6,201 nucleotides of DNA from a candidate division TM6 bacterium UASB124. Lineage in GTDB: Bacteria > Dependentiae > Babeliae > Babeliales > RVW-14. The notes below the pieces were generated by a model that ran no database searches, had not been told where the DNA came from, and saw nothing but the letters and a program-made list of their open reading frames with translations. The position numbers and the translations under genes were made by a program. The stretch covers positions 138,067 to 144,267 of the forward strand of contig LDIV01000002.1 of assembly GCA_001468855.1 (NCBI GenBank). Reading direction: 5' to 3'. This document shows, piece by piece, positions 1-5,853 of the stretch (the stretch's first letter is position 1; each line of letters begins with the position of its first letter).

Positions 1-52
1 TTTCAAACCCCGAACTCACGTTAGGTTAATTACTATATAAGAAGTTGGGTTT

Positions 53-3000
53 TTAAGGTACCAATTTAGTAACGGTGCCTGAGGATATATCTTGTCGGCA
101 TATAGGACACTCTTTATTTTTTGATATTTTTTTGTAGCAATTTTCACAAAAGACATGTCGACAATTTGGAATGATAACCCTTTTGCCTTTTTCATAGCTA
201 TCATCTTCCAGACATATTGGACAACAATCTTCACCATCAGTCCATTTGTTTGTATTGATATTGTATACGCATAATTTTTTATTGATCCAACTAAGATCTC
301 GATCTTGTGGTGGCATTATTGGTGCTGATGGAGTTGTCGTTGTGGTTGATGGTTTGGTTGTTGGGGATGGAGGTGTTCTTGTTGGTGGGGAAGAAGGTCT
401 AATTCCAGCCGACCATTGTTGTGCTTTGCTTGCTGTTTGTACAGATGATTGTTGGGGTGGCTGCGGAAGGGGGCGGCGAGGAGCTGAGGATGGTTGTTGT
501 CGGGTGACCGGCGCTTGCGGCAACGGTCTTGTTTGTGTACGTGGGGCGGATGGTCTAATGCCAGCTGACCACGGTGAACTTGCTTCTATGAATTTTTTAA
601 GATCATCAAAAATGACTGCTAACAACTGATTTTGTGCGGTAATTTTTTGTATTTCAGCCTCTAGTTGCATGAGTTTGATAGCCTCGTCTTTTAACTGTTC
701 TTTGTTTTGATCTATTGTCTGAATGAGTTGAGTAAGTAACGCCTGTATAAAATTACGGATGATTGGATTTGTAGTATCTTTATTAGAATTAACAATAGCA
801 ATTGCTTGTTGAATACCAACTTGAAGTAACTGTTTGTACTGAGCAATCCACCGACTACTGTTACTTGCGCAGAGAGATGCTAATTTTGTTTTGAGAACGG
901 AGAAAAGATTGATTTGTTTGTTATTAAGCGCTTCTTCGGCGATAAGCAGAATAAGCTGGAAACGTTGTTGGTCTTCTATCAATTGTTGGAACTCTTTGCT
1001 TCTTACAATAATTTGAGTTGCTTTATCAACTATTATCTTAGAAAGTTGGTCTCCCATGTCTTTGACATTTTGATCATTACTTTGTTTTGCATTGTATGTT
1101 TGGAGCAAAGCATTTTGCCAGAAGTCCGTATCTATTATTTGCCTTATTTGTATCATTTGTATTAAATCTGTGAGCGATAATGCGCCATATTCGACACCAG
1201 ACTCTTTTGATTGGATTCCACTTGAGCTTTGCAATTGAGTGAACTGAGCCTTGAGAATACTAGCATCAATACGTTTGAAGCTCCAGTATAGGTTGTGTAT
1301 ATTGCTTGATGGATTAAATTCAAACGTCCATGCAGAGTTTGTGTTTTGAATTTTAAAGGTGATGCTGACTTTATTAATGCTTACTATGATGATAACCTGC
1401 TCTAGTGTTATTGGTATGTCAACAGCCGTTATATTATTATCGATTAAGAATTTTTCCAGGGCGTTGTCATAAGGCTTATTACTTGTAATATTTTGTACTC
1501 GATCAAGCTCGAATTGAATACCTAAATCATTGGGTCCTGTCAAGCTTTCTATTAAAAAGGTTTTGGATCCCTTTGTTGTTGGTGCTATATCAAGGAATAG
1601 ATCTCTGATTGCCGTTAACACTCCAAGAAAGCTTTCTGGTAAACTTTGTGCTTTCTCTACAATTATTGATTGTATAAAAGTAGTTGTATCGCCGTGAGCC
1701 ATAGAAATAAATCCAGGGTAAGTAGGTACAGCGTAAGCCTGTAGCTGTTGATTTTTAGGAAGAGATTCAAATTTTTTGATTAGAGTATTATTGATTTGAT
1801 TGAATCTATTACTATTTTGAGGGTTGGAGAGTAAAGGGAATCGTGGATCATTGAGGCTTGGTACTGATAATCCAATTGTAAAATCGATAGGACGTAATAA
1901 ATGTGGCATTTGTCTTTCGATGAGCTTTCTTATCTTGGGATTTATATGCAAGCCGATAGAAATGACTTGTGGATAACAGAGAATGATGTTTTTGTTATTT
2001 ATAACCAAATCTCTTTTTTCAAGCGCTGCGGCCTGTGCTTTCACCTTGCCTATAATTTCTATTGAATCATCAGGAGTAAGTGATTGAATTTCTATGCCGC
2101 CCGGTAGAATGAGTTGTGGAATGTTCGATCGTGTTACCGTTTTGCCAAAGAAAGAAAGTAAAGATTTTAAATTGGAATCTTTTGAGATGCCTATATTTGC
2201 AGCATATGTGAAAATTTTTCTGTAATCTAAGGGTTCATATATAACCGAGGCGTTTTCTGTTCCTATAGCGATGATTGGAAATCCAAGAGTAATGCTTTGA
2301 TTTCCTTGGACGGTATTTTTGAATTTAAAAAAGTTTAAATTTGTACCACCAATGTAACAGGACATTGCAATAAAAATGCCTATTGAATGAAAGTCATTAA
2401 AGTATTTAAGGAGTTGTTGCATTGCTTGTGGTTTAAGATCACAAATAGTATTGCCTGTTTGTCCATGCCCCATGATAAAAATATCCCAAATCGCAGATGA
2501 TATTTTTTCTTTGAGAAATGTTTGAACGTAAAAGGCAATAGCATTGGAATGCTTAGGGTTTATATTCTTATTCATAGGATTTAGAAAATCAAGTTGATCA
2601 GAGAAGTCATCAGTCTGTGTTTTAAGTTGTTTTATATTGTTGAATAAACCGGGCAGGTTAAAATATCTTCCATAACGTGATAATAATTGAACAGGAAAGA
2701 CCAGAAAGAGCCCCGTTTCTGCTTGATAGTAGATGCTCCAATCTCGTGCGCTAAACACAAAGCCTGTTGAAAAGTTTTGAACAAATTGAGGGTTTTGATT
2801 TTTATATTCATGATATCTATATATAAAGTTGTACAAGATGGCTTGACTTACCAGTAGAGGAGCTACTTTTTGTTGTATGTTATCTCTCAAAGTTTTTCCA
2901 AGCGGTTCAAAGACTTTGTCTTTAGGTGATTCTTGACCATAAAAATCGCTTAGTATTACAAGAGGTATATGTATTTTTTGCGTAGCTTTTGCTTGTTGTG

Positions 3001-3430
3001 TTTCATATTGTTTATGTTTTGCGCCCGCTATAAAAGGATGTTCTTGCTTGTATGTTAAGGCGTCTTCCGGCCTGGTTATATTTTGTGGAAGGTATCTTTC
3101 ACTATAGGTTTTTTTAGCAGAGAGTTGTTGCTGCGGTGGGGCTGGTGGCAGCTCAGTAGTGGCCAATTGTTCTTGTAAATGTGTTGTTCGTATTGGCGTT
3201 TTTGGCTGTTGCGGAAGATATGATGGGGTAACGCCTGCCATTTTTTGCTGAGTTTGTGTTATTGGTTTTACCGTTCTTTGTTGCGATGGAACTGCTTGCT
3301 TCCACGTTGAAGATGTTGTTTGTTGTTGTGTTGGCGACTGCGGTAGATAGCTCGGTTGGTATGTTGCATGGCACGATAGTATAAAAGATATAAGAAAGAT
3401 TGTACTTGATATTCGTTCTAGTGTATTCAT
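53..3430 (-). CDS. Exported multidomain protein with putative caspase-fold peptidase region, SH3-ligand proline-rich region and C-terminal RING finger
   Basis: The protein has 1125 residues and I do not recognise it as a named family. In order: signal peptide (1-22); Q/P/T-rich linker (about 24-120) with YLPQ at 28-31, 71-74 and 113-116; a globular region (about 150-420) with a strand IPLVILS (155-161), a GHG motif (H322) and an SCYIGG motif (C358), the His/Cys pattern of clan CD cysteine peptidases; a long, probably mostly helical middle; a probable coiled coil (904-948); a Pro/Thr-rich stretch (954-1042); and a RING finger (1070-1111). A RING with E2-contact residues predicts ubiquitin E3 ligase activity, which in a bacterium only makes sense on host targets. 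The start is chosen because it gives a proper signal peptide and has AGGGG five bases upstream. It is a single-gene unit with its own promoter, behind a terminator. The open frame is intact. The RING call is firm; peptidase activity and an effector role are inferred. Confidence 0.9.
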   Translation of the reverse strand: MNTLERISSTIFLISFILSCHATYQPSYLPQSPTQQQTTSSTWKQAVPSQQRTVKPITQTQQKMAGVTPSYLPQQPKTPIRTTHLQEQLATTELPPAPPQQQLSAKKTYSERYLPQNITRPEDALTYKQEHPFIAGAKHKQYETQQAKATQKIHIPLVILSDFYGQESPKDKVFEPLGKTLRDNIQQKVAPLLVSQAILYNFIYRYHEYKNQNPQFVQNFSTGFVFSARDWSIYYQAETGLFLVFPVQLLSRYGRYFNLPGLFNNIKQLKTQTDDFSDQLDFLNPMNKNINPKHSNAIAFYVQTFLKEKISSAIWDIFIMGHGQTGNTICDLKPQAMQQLLKYFNDFHSIGIFIAMSCYIGGTNLNFFKFKNTVQGNQSITLGFPIIAIGTENASVIYEPLDYRKIFTYAANIGISKDSNLKSLLSFFGKTVTRSNIPQLILPGGIEIQSLTPDDSIEIIGKVKAQAAALEKRDLVINNKNIILCYPQVISIGLHINPKIRKLIERQMPHLLRPIDFTIGLSVPSLNDPRFPLLSNPQNSNRFNQINNTLIKKFESLPKNQQLQAYAVPTYPGFISMAHGDTTTFIQSIIVEKAQSLPESFLGVLTAIRDLFLDIAPTTKGSKTFLIESLTGPNDLGIQFELDRVQNITSNKPYDNALEKFLIDNNITAVDIPITLEQVIIIVSINKVSITFKIQNTNSAWTFEFNPSSNIHNLYWSFKRIDASILKAQFTQLQSSSGIQSKESGVEYGALSLTDLIQMIQIRQIIDTDFWQNALLQTYNAKQSNDQNVKDMGDQLSKIIVDKATQIIVRSKEFQQLIEDQQRFQLILLIAEEALNNKQINLFSVLKTKLASLCASNSSRWIAQYKQLLQVGIQQAIAIVNSNKDTTNPIIRNFIQALLTQLIQTIDQNKEQLKDEAIKLMQLEAEIQKITAQNQLLAVIFDDLKKFIEASSPWSAGIRPSAPRTQTRPLPQAPVTRQQPSSAPRRPLPQPPQQSSVQTASKAQQWSAGIRPSSPPTRTPPSPTTKPSTTTTTPSAPIMPPQDRDLSWINKKLCVYNINTNKWTDGEDCCPICLEDDSYEKGKRVIIPNCRHVFCENCYKKISKNKECPICRQDISSGTVTKLVP
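98..223 (-). other. RING finger domain (C3HC4) of the 1125-residue protein
   Basis: The zinc ligands are complete and correctly spaced: C1070-x2-C1073-x16-C1090-x1-H1092-x2-C1095-x2-C1098-x9-C1108-x2-C1111. This is the C3HC4 RING-HC pattern, with the typical CPIC opening, CRHVFC core and CPICR ending. I1072, between the first two cysteines, is at the usual E2-contact position. R1112, right after the last cysteine, is at the linchpin position that activates the E2-ubiquitin bond in known E3 ligases. No ligand is missing, so the domain looks functional rather than decayed. Bacteria lack ubiquitin, so the expected partners are host E2 enzymes. That last step is inference. Confidence 0.93.
305..571 (-). 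other. Proline-rich linker with two class I SH3-ligand motifs
   Basis: Residues 954-1042 are dominated by P, T, S, Q and R and should be disordered. They contain RPLPQAP (968-974) and RPLPQPP (986-992). Both fit the class I SH3-ligand consensus (R/K-x-x-P-x-x-P) and resemble the classical RPLPPLP ligand. The octamer WSAGIRPS occurs at 954 and again at 1006. A T5 run lies at 1029-1033. The segment links the coiled coil to the RING and could recruit a host SH3 protein as substrate or anchor. SH3 binding is inferred from the motifs alone; short proline motifs also arise in plain linkers. Confidence 0.75.
385..571 (-). repeat. Direct repeat encoding WSAGIRPS, copies at 385-415 and 541-571
   Basis: Two 31-base copies agree at 26 of 31 positions by eye and lie exactly 156 bases (52 codons) apart in the same frame. 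Each encodes the WSAGIRPS octamer. The spacing and shared frame suggest duplication of a 52-residue unit, with the rest of the second copy since diverged into the Thr/Pro run before the RING. Confidence 0.75.
2357..2467 (-). other. Putative clan CD (caspase-fold) catalytic His/Cys motifs
   Basis: Residues 315-325 read as a hydrophobic strand ending in MGHG, with H322. Residues 351-361 read as a second hydrophobic strand ending in MSCYIGG, with C358. Two strands, the first ending in HG and the second in a small residue plus Cys, are the signature of clan CD peptidases (caspases, metacaspases, CHAT, clostripain, gingipain, legumain). The 36-residue spacing is within the range of that clan. The surrounding sequence (about 150-420) alternates strands and helices as such a fold would. 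I cannot assign a family, and no cleavage site or substrate is apparent. Confidence 0.5.
3083..3349 (-). repeat. Three spaced YLPQ boxes in the N-terminal linker
   Basis: The tetrapeptide YLPQ occurs at residues 28-31, 71-74 and 113-116, twice as PSYLPQ and once as ERYLPQ. The steps are 43 and 42 residues. The sequence between them is Q/T/P-rich and poorly conserved. The near-even spacing suggests an old tandem duplication or a repeated short binding motif. No function is known to me. Confidence 0.6.
3365..3430 (-). other. N-terminal signal peptide, possibly of lipoprotein type
   Basis: Residues 1-6 (MNTLER) form the n-region, 7-18 a hydrophobic core (ISSTIFLISFIL), followed by SC at 19-20 and HA at 21-22. 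The ILSC tetrad fits a loose lipobox with C20 as the lipidated residue. Cleavage by ordinary signal peptidase after HA-22 is the alternative. The following Q/P/T-rich stretch is a typical surface tether. Either way the protein is predicted to leave the cytoplasm by the Sec route. Confidence 0.75.
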
Positions 3431-3435
3431 AAGAT

Positions 3436-3440
3436 CCCCT
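3436..3440 (-). promoter_or_regulatory. Ribosome binding site of the RING-finger gene
   Basis: AGGGG on the minus strand lies five bases before the ATG at 3430. This is a strong Shine-Dalgarno match and supports the chosen start over downstream methionines. Confidence 0.75.
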
Positions 3441-3464
3441 TGTTATGAAATTCATTTTTCTATA

Positions 3465-3494
3465 AGTTTAGCGAATAGCTATGGGGGGGTTCAA
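3465..3494 (-). promoter_or_regulatory. Putative sigma-70-type promoter of the RING-finger gene with a C7 tract in the spacer
   Basis: On the minus strand TTGAAC (3494-3489) is followed after 18 bases by TAAACT (3470-3465). These fit the -35 and -10 hexamers at 4 of 6 positions each. Transcription would start near 3458, giving a leader of about 27 bases. The -35 box runs into a 7-C tract (3489-3483) that fills the first part of the spacer. The region lies just after the terminator of the upstream gene, so an independent promoter is expected here. Confidence 0.5.
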
Positions 3495-3512
3495 TAAAGA
3501 TAGATTTTAAGT

Positions 3513-3569
3513 AAAAAAATGACTGGTAATAAGAAACAATCTCTTTTACAAGAGTATTCAGTTGCCAGT
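3513..3569 (-). terminator. Putative Rho-independent terminator after the ABC-F gene
   Basis: On the minus strand ACTGG (3569-3565) pairs with CCAGT (3526-3522). Nested inside, CTCTT (plus 3541-3545) pairs with AAGAG (plus 3550-3554) around a 4-base loop. The outer stem is followed by CA and a run of seven T. The two stems are separated by a partly pairable internal loop, so the hairpin is imperfect. It starts about 30 bases after the ABC-F stop codon and separates that gene from the RING-finger gene. Confidence 0.55.
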
Positions 3570-3600
3570 GATGAATAAAATAAAAATTGGTTGTTTTTAC

Positions 3601-5499
3601 TTATTTATCAAGAAGCATTTGAGCTTCTTCCCACTGAGCCCAGCATTCTTTTAATTGATTTTGTATTTGTTTGATGCGGTTCATATTTTTTTCGAACGCG
3701 TCAGTACCATAGGTGAGTTGATCAAACTTTTGATTAAGTGTTAAGAGCTCTTGGTCAAGCGATTCAATTTTTCGTTCAAGCGAACCTATTTTTTTTCGTA
3801 GTTCATATTCCTGCTTGCCGTCACTTAGTTGTTTGTTTGTAGTGTCTGTTTTTTGTTTGGTGCTCCCGAATTCCTTGGGTTGATTTTGCATCTTCTCGCG
3901 TTGCTGCTTGTAGTACAGGTAATCTTCGTAATTACCTTTATACGTAACAATGCCATGCTCAGTAAGTTCAAATATTTTGGTAGCAAGCTGATCAAGGAAT
4001 GAGCGATCGTGTGATACAAATAAAATAGTTCCTTGGTATTGTTGGAGGGCATGAAGCAGGATTTCTTTGGATTGAATATCCAGGTGGTTTGTTGGTTCAT
4101 CAAGAATTAAAAAGTTTGCATTGAGCAGCAATACTTTAACCATGGCGACTCTATTTTTTTCACCACCACTTAATACGGCAATCTTTTTTTCAACATCATC
4201 ACCGGGAAATAAAAAGGAGCCAAGCAGACCACGTACGCGTTGACGCATTTCGCTGGATGTACAAACGCTTTCAGCTTCTTCAAGTACCGTTTTATTTTTA
4301 TCAAGACATGTTTCTTGATCCTGCTCAAAAAATGCCCATTCAACATTGTGACCAAATTTTATGGTTCCGTGTTCATTGTGATATTTGCCCGTAATAAGAT
4401 TAAGTAATGATGTTTTACCTTTACCATTGGCAGCTACAAGTGCAGCTTTGTCTCCACGGAAAAGGTCGAAATTGGCATGGTCAAATATTACTTTTTCATT
4501 GAATGTCTTACTTACACCTTTGATATGCAACACAATATCACCGGTACGTTTGACCGGCGGCAGTTGGAGCGTTATAGTTTTTTGGTTCGCCTCTGGTGCT
4601 TCAATGAGTTCAATTCTCTCAAGAGATTTAATCATACTTTGTGCCATGCTGGCTTTGCTTGCTTTTGCCCTGAATCGATCTATAGTGCGTTGTTTTTGTT
4701 TGATAACACGTTGTTGCGCTTCATATGCAGCCTGTTGCGCTGCGGTTTCCAACTCTTTGTGTTTGGTAAATTCTTCATAATTGCCATGGAAGAGTGTGGC
4801 ATGACCGCGGTCAAGTTCAAGTATGTATTCACACAAATGATCAAGAAAGAATCGATCGTGACTGACAAGTACAAAACCAAATCTGGCATTCTTTAAAAAA
4901 TCCAAAAACCAATCTTTAGCGATAATATCCAAGTGGTTAGTTGGTTCGTCAAATAAATAAAAATCGGCATCTTGAAGTAATAGCTTTGCTAACACAAGTC
5001 GCATTTTCCACCCAACACTGAGTGTGCTTACCGGTTGATCAAATGTTTTTGGATCAAAGCCTAAACCCAGAAGGATCTTTTTTGTTTTAATAAGTAATGC
5101 TTTTTCATTAATGTCTGCAAGGCGATGCATCACCTCTGAAAAGCGCTCAACTTTATCAGGGTTGGGGTTAGGATTGTTGTCACAATATGTTTTGAGTTGC
5201 TCATATTCTGCTTTTAAGTCTAACACGTAACCAAATGCCATCATTGTTTCGTCTAATATTGATTTGGTTGATACCAAGACGACTTCTTGGGGAAAGTAGG
5301 CAACTTTGTATCGTTTTTCAACGTTGAGTGATCCGCTATCTAATGGTATTGAACCATTAATGACTTTAAGTAGCGTTGATTTACCGCTACCATTCCTGCC
5401 GATCAAACCGATTCGTTGATCATGGTTGATGTTAAATGATGCGTCATCGAAAATGATCTTATCGCCCAGCGTAAGCGAGATGTGTTGTGCTGTTAGCAT
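3601..5499 (-). CDS. ABC-F family ATPase (translation factor type, YheS/YdiF-like)
   Basis: Complete, 632 residues, the usual length for Uup/YheS-type proteins. There are two ABC domains and no membrane segment. Domain 1: Walker A GRNGSGKST (34-42), signature LSVGWKMR (160-167), Walker B YLFDE with E185, switch H214. Linker (about 244-300): helical and basic with RFRAKASKASMAQSMIKSLE, the P-site tRNA interaction motif of the family. Domain 2: Walker A AANGKGKT (356-363), signature LSGGEKNR (443-450), Walker B FLILDE with E468, switch H497. C-terminal tail (about 540-632): charged coiled coil. ABC-F proteins bind the ribosomal E site and adjust or rescue stalled ribosomes; some confer antibiotic resistance. 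The linker looks like the YheS/YdiF group rather than a resistance specialist, but this is by eye. Its first GTDAFEK-type tail segment also suits that group. TAAGG ends ten bases before the ATG and serves as ribosome binding site. Confidence 0.95.
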   Translation of the reverse strand: MLTAQHISLTLGDKIIFDDASFNINHDQRIGLIGRNGSGKSTLLKVINGSIPLDSGSLNVEKRYKVAYFPQEVVLVSTKSILDETMMAFGYVLDLKAEYEQLKTYCDNNPNPNPDKVERFSEVMHRLADINEKALLIKTKKILLGLGFDPKTFDQPVSTLSVGWKMRLVLAKLLLQDADFYLFDEPTNHLDIIAKDWFLDFLKNARFGFVLVSHDRFFLDHLCEYILELDRGHATLFHGNYEEFTKHKELETAAQQAAYEAQQRVIKQKQRTIDRFRAKASKASMAQSMIKSLERIELIEAPEANQKTITLQLPPVKRTGDIVLHIKGVSKTFNEKVIFDHANFDLFRGDKAALVAANGKGKTSLLNLITGKYHNEHGTIKFGHNVEWAFFEQDQETCLDKNKTVLEEAESVCTSSEMRQRVRGLLGSFLFPGDDVEKKIAVLSGGEKNRVAMVKVLLLNANFLILDEPTNHLDIQSKEILLHALQQYQGTILFVSHDRSFLDQLATKIFELTEHGIVTYKGNYEDYLYYKQQREKMQNQPKEFGSTKQKTDTTNKQLSDGKQEYELRKKIGSLERKIESLDQELLTLNQKFDQLTYGTDAFEKNMNRIKQIQNQLKECWAQWEEAQMLLDK

Positions 5500-5513
5500 G
5501 ACTTAAAAACCTT

Positions 5514-5547
5514 ATGGTATAAAGCTTGAATATGCAATAAATACCAT
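5514..5547 (-). promoter_or_regulatory. Inverted repeat in the ABC-F leader
   Basis: On the minus strand ATGGTAT (5547-5541) and ATACCAT (5520-5514) form a perfect 7-base inverted repeat with a 20-base loop. It ends directly before the AAGG ribosome binding site (5513-5510). It may be a leader hairpin or an operator. A further half copy, ATGGT, lies just upstream (5555-5551). I see no convincing -35/-10 pair here. Confidence 0.3.
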
Positions 5548-5743
5548 TCTACCATAACTCTTGATTTTTGGCTTATGGGTTGGTTAGGGTTAACAAGGTT
5601 TTGTTGCGGTTATTGAATACGAAGTAGCCGTCTTATGATGATGTTTCAGTCAGTGATGTTTTGTTGGTTTTTGCTTACTTGGCCATCAATTTTGTGTATA
5701 GACTTTCTTGAGGTTTGAGCTGTAAAGGAAACGGTTAAAAAAA
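5548..5743. other. Intergenic stretch between the ABC-F leader and the insertion sequence
   Basis: No gene, RNA gene or repeat is supported here. The sequence is T/G-rich on the plus strand. The only open frame is a 27-codon one (5635-5718) without a ribosome binding site. The promoter of the ABC-F gene probably lies in the 5550-5600 part but no clear hexamers stand out. Confidence 0.6.
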
Positions 5744-5790
5744 CAGGACTTACGCACTAGCTGAAAGTTATATCCAGATCTTGATTTTTT

Positions 5791-5853
5791 ATGTAAAGAT
5801 GCTCCAATTTTATGAGTTAATCTATTATTCCATAAAAAAGGAGATCTTTACAT
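5791..5853 (+). promoter_or_regulatory. Stem-loop that buries the transposase ribosome binding site and start codon
   Basis: Three paired blocks line up. ATGTAAAGAT (5791-5800) pairs with ATCTTTACAT (5844-5853). CTCC (5802-5805) pairs with GGAG (5840-5843), leaving G5801 as a bulge. TTTTATG (5808-5814) pairs with CATAAAA (5831-5837), across an AA/AA internal loop. That gives 21 pairs around a 16-base loop (5815-5830). The GGAG is the Shine-Dalgarno core, eight bases before the ATG at 5852, and the first two bases of the start codon are paired. In IS10- and IS50-type elements such hairpins silence transposase on transcripts entering from outside. The same role is inferred here. Confidence 0.8.

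Noticed and set aside
5..52. Possible terminator after the RING gene: AAACCC (5-10) against GGGTTT (47-52)
   Set aside because: The stem is short with a loop of about 28 bases, and no T run follows on the minus strand before the window ends.
246..629. Plus-strand open frame of 127 codons rich in Gly, Val and Cys
   Set aside because: It lies opposite the proline-rich region of the RING protein. Its Gly/Val content is the complement of Pro/Thr codons, and it has no ribosome binding site.
4385..4896. Two overlapping plus-strand frames of 131 and 139 codons
   Set aside because: Both lie opposite the ABC-F gene, whose conserved motifs run through the same bases. Neither translation resembles a known domain.
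5592..5605. Small hairpin AACAA/TTGTT with a 4-base loop
   Set aside because: Five AT-rich pairs are expected by chance in this composition and no T run or gene end is nearby.
5635..5718. 27-codon hydrophobic frame starting with three ATG codons
   Set aside because: No ribosome binding site, no similarity recognised, and the length is within chance for this base composition.
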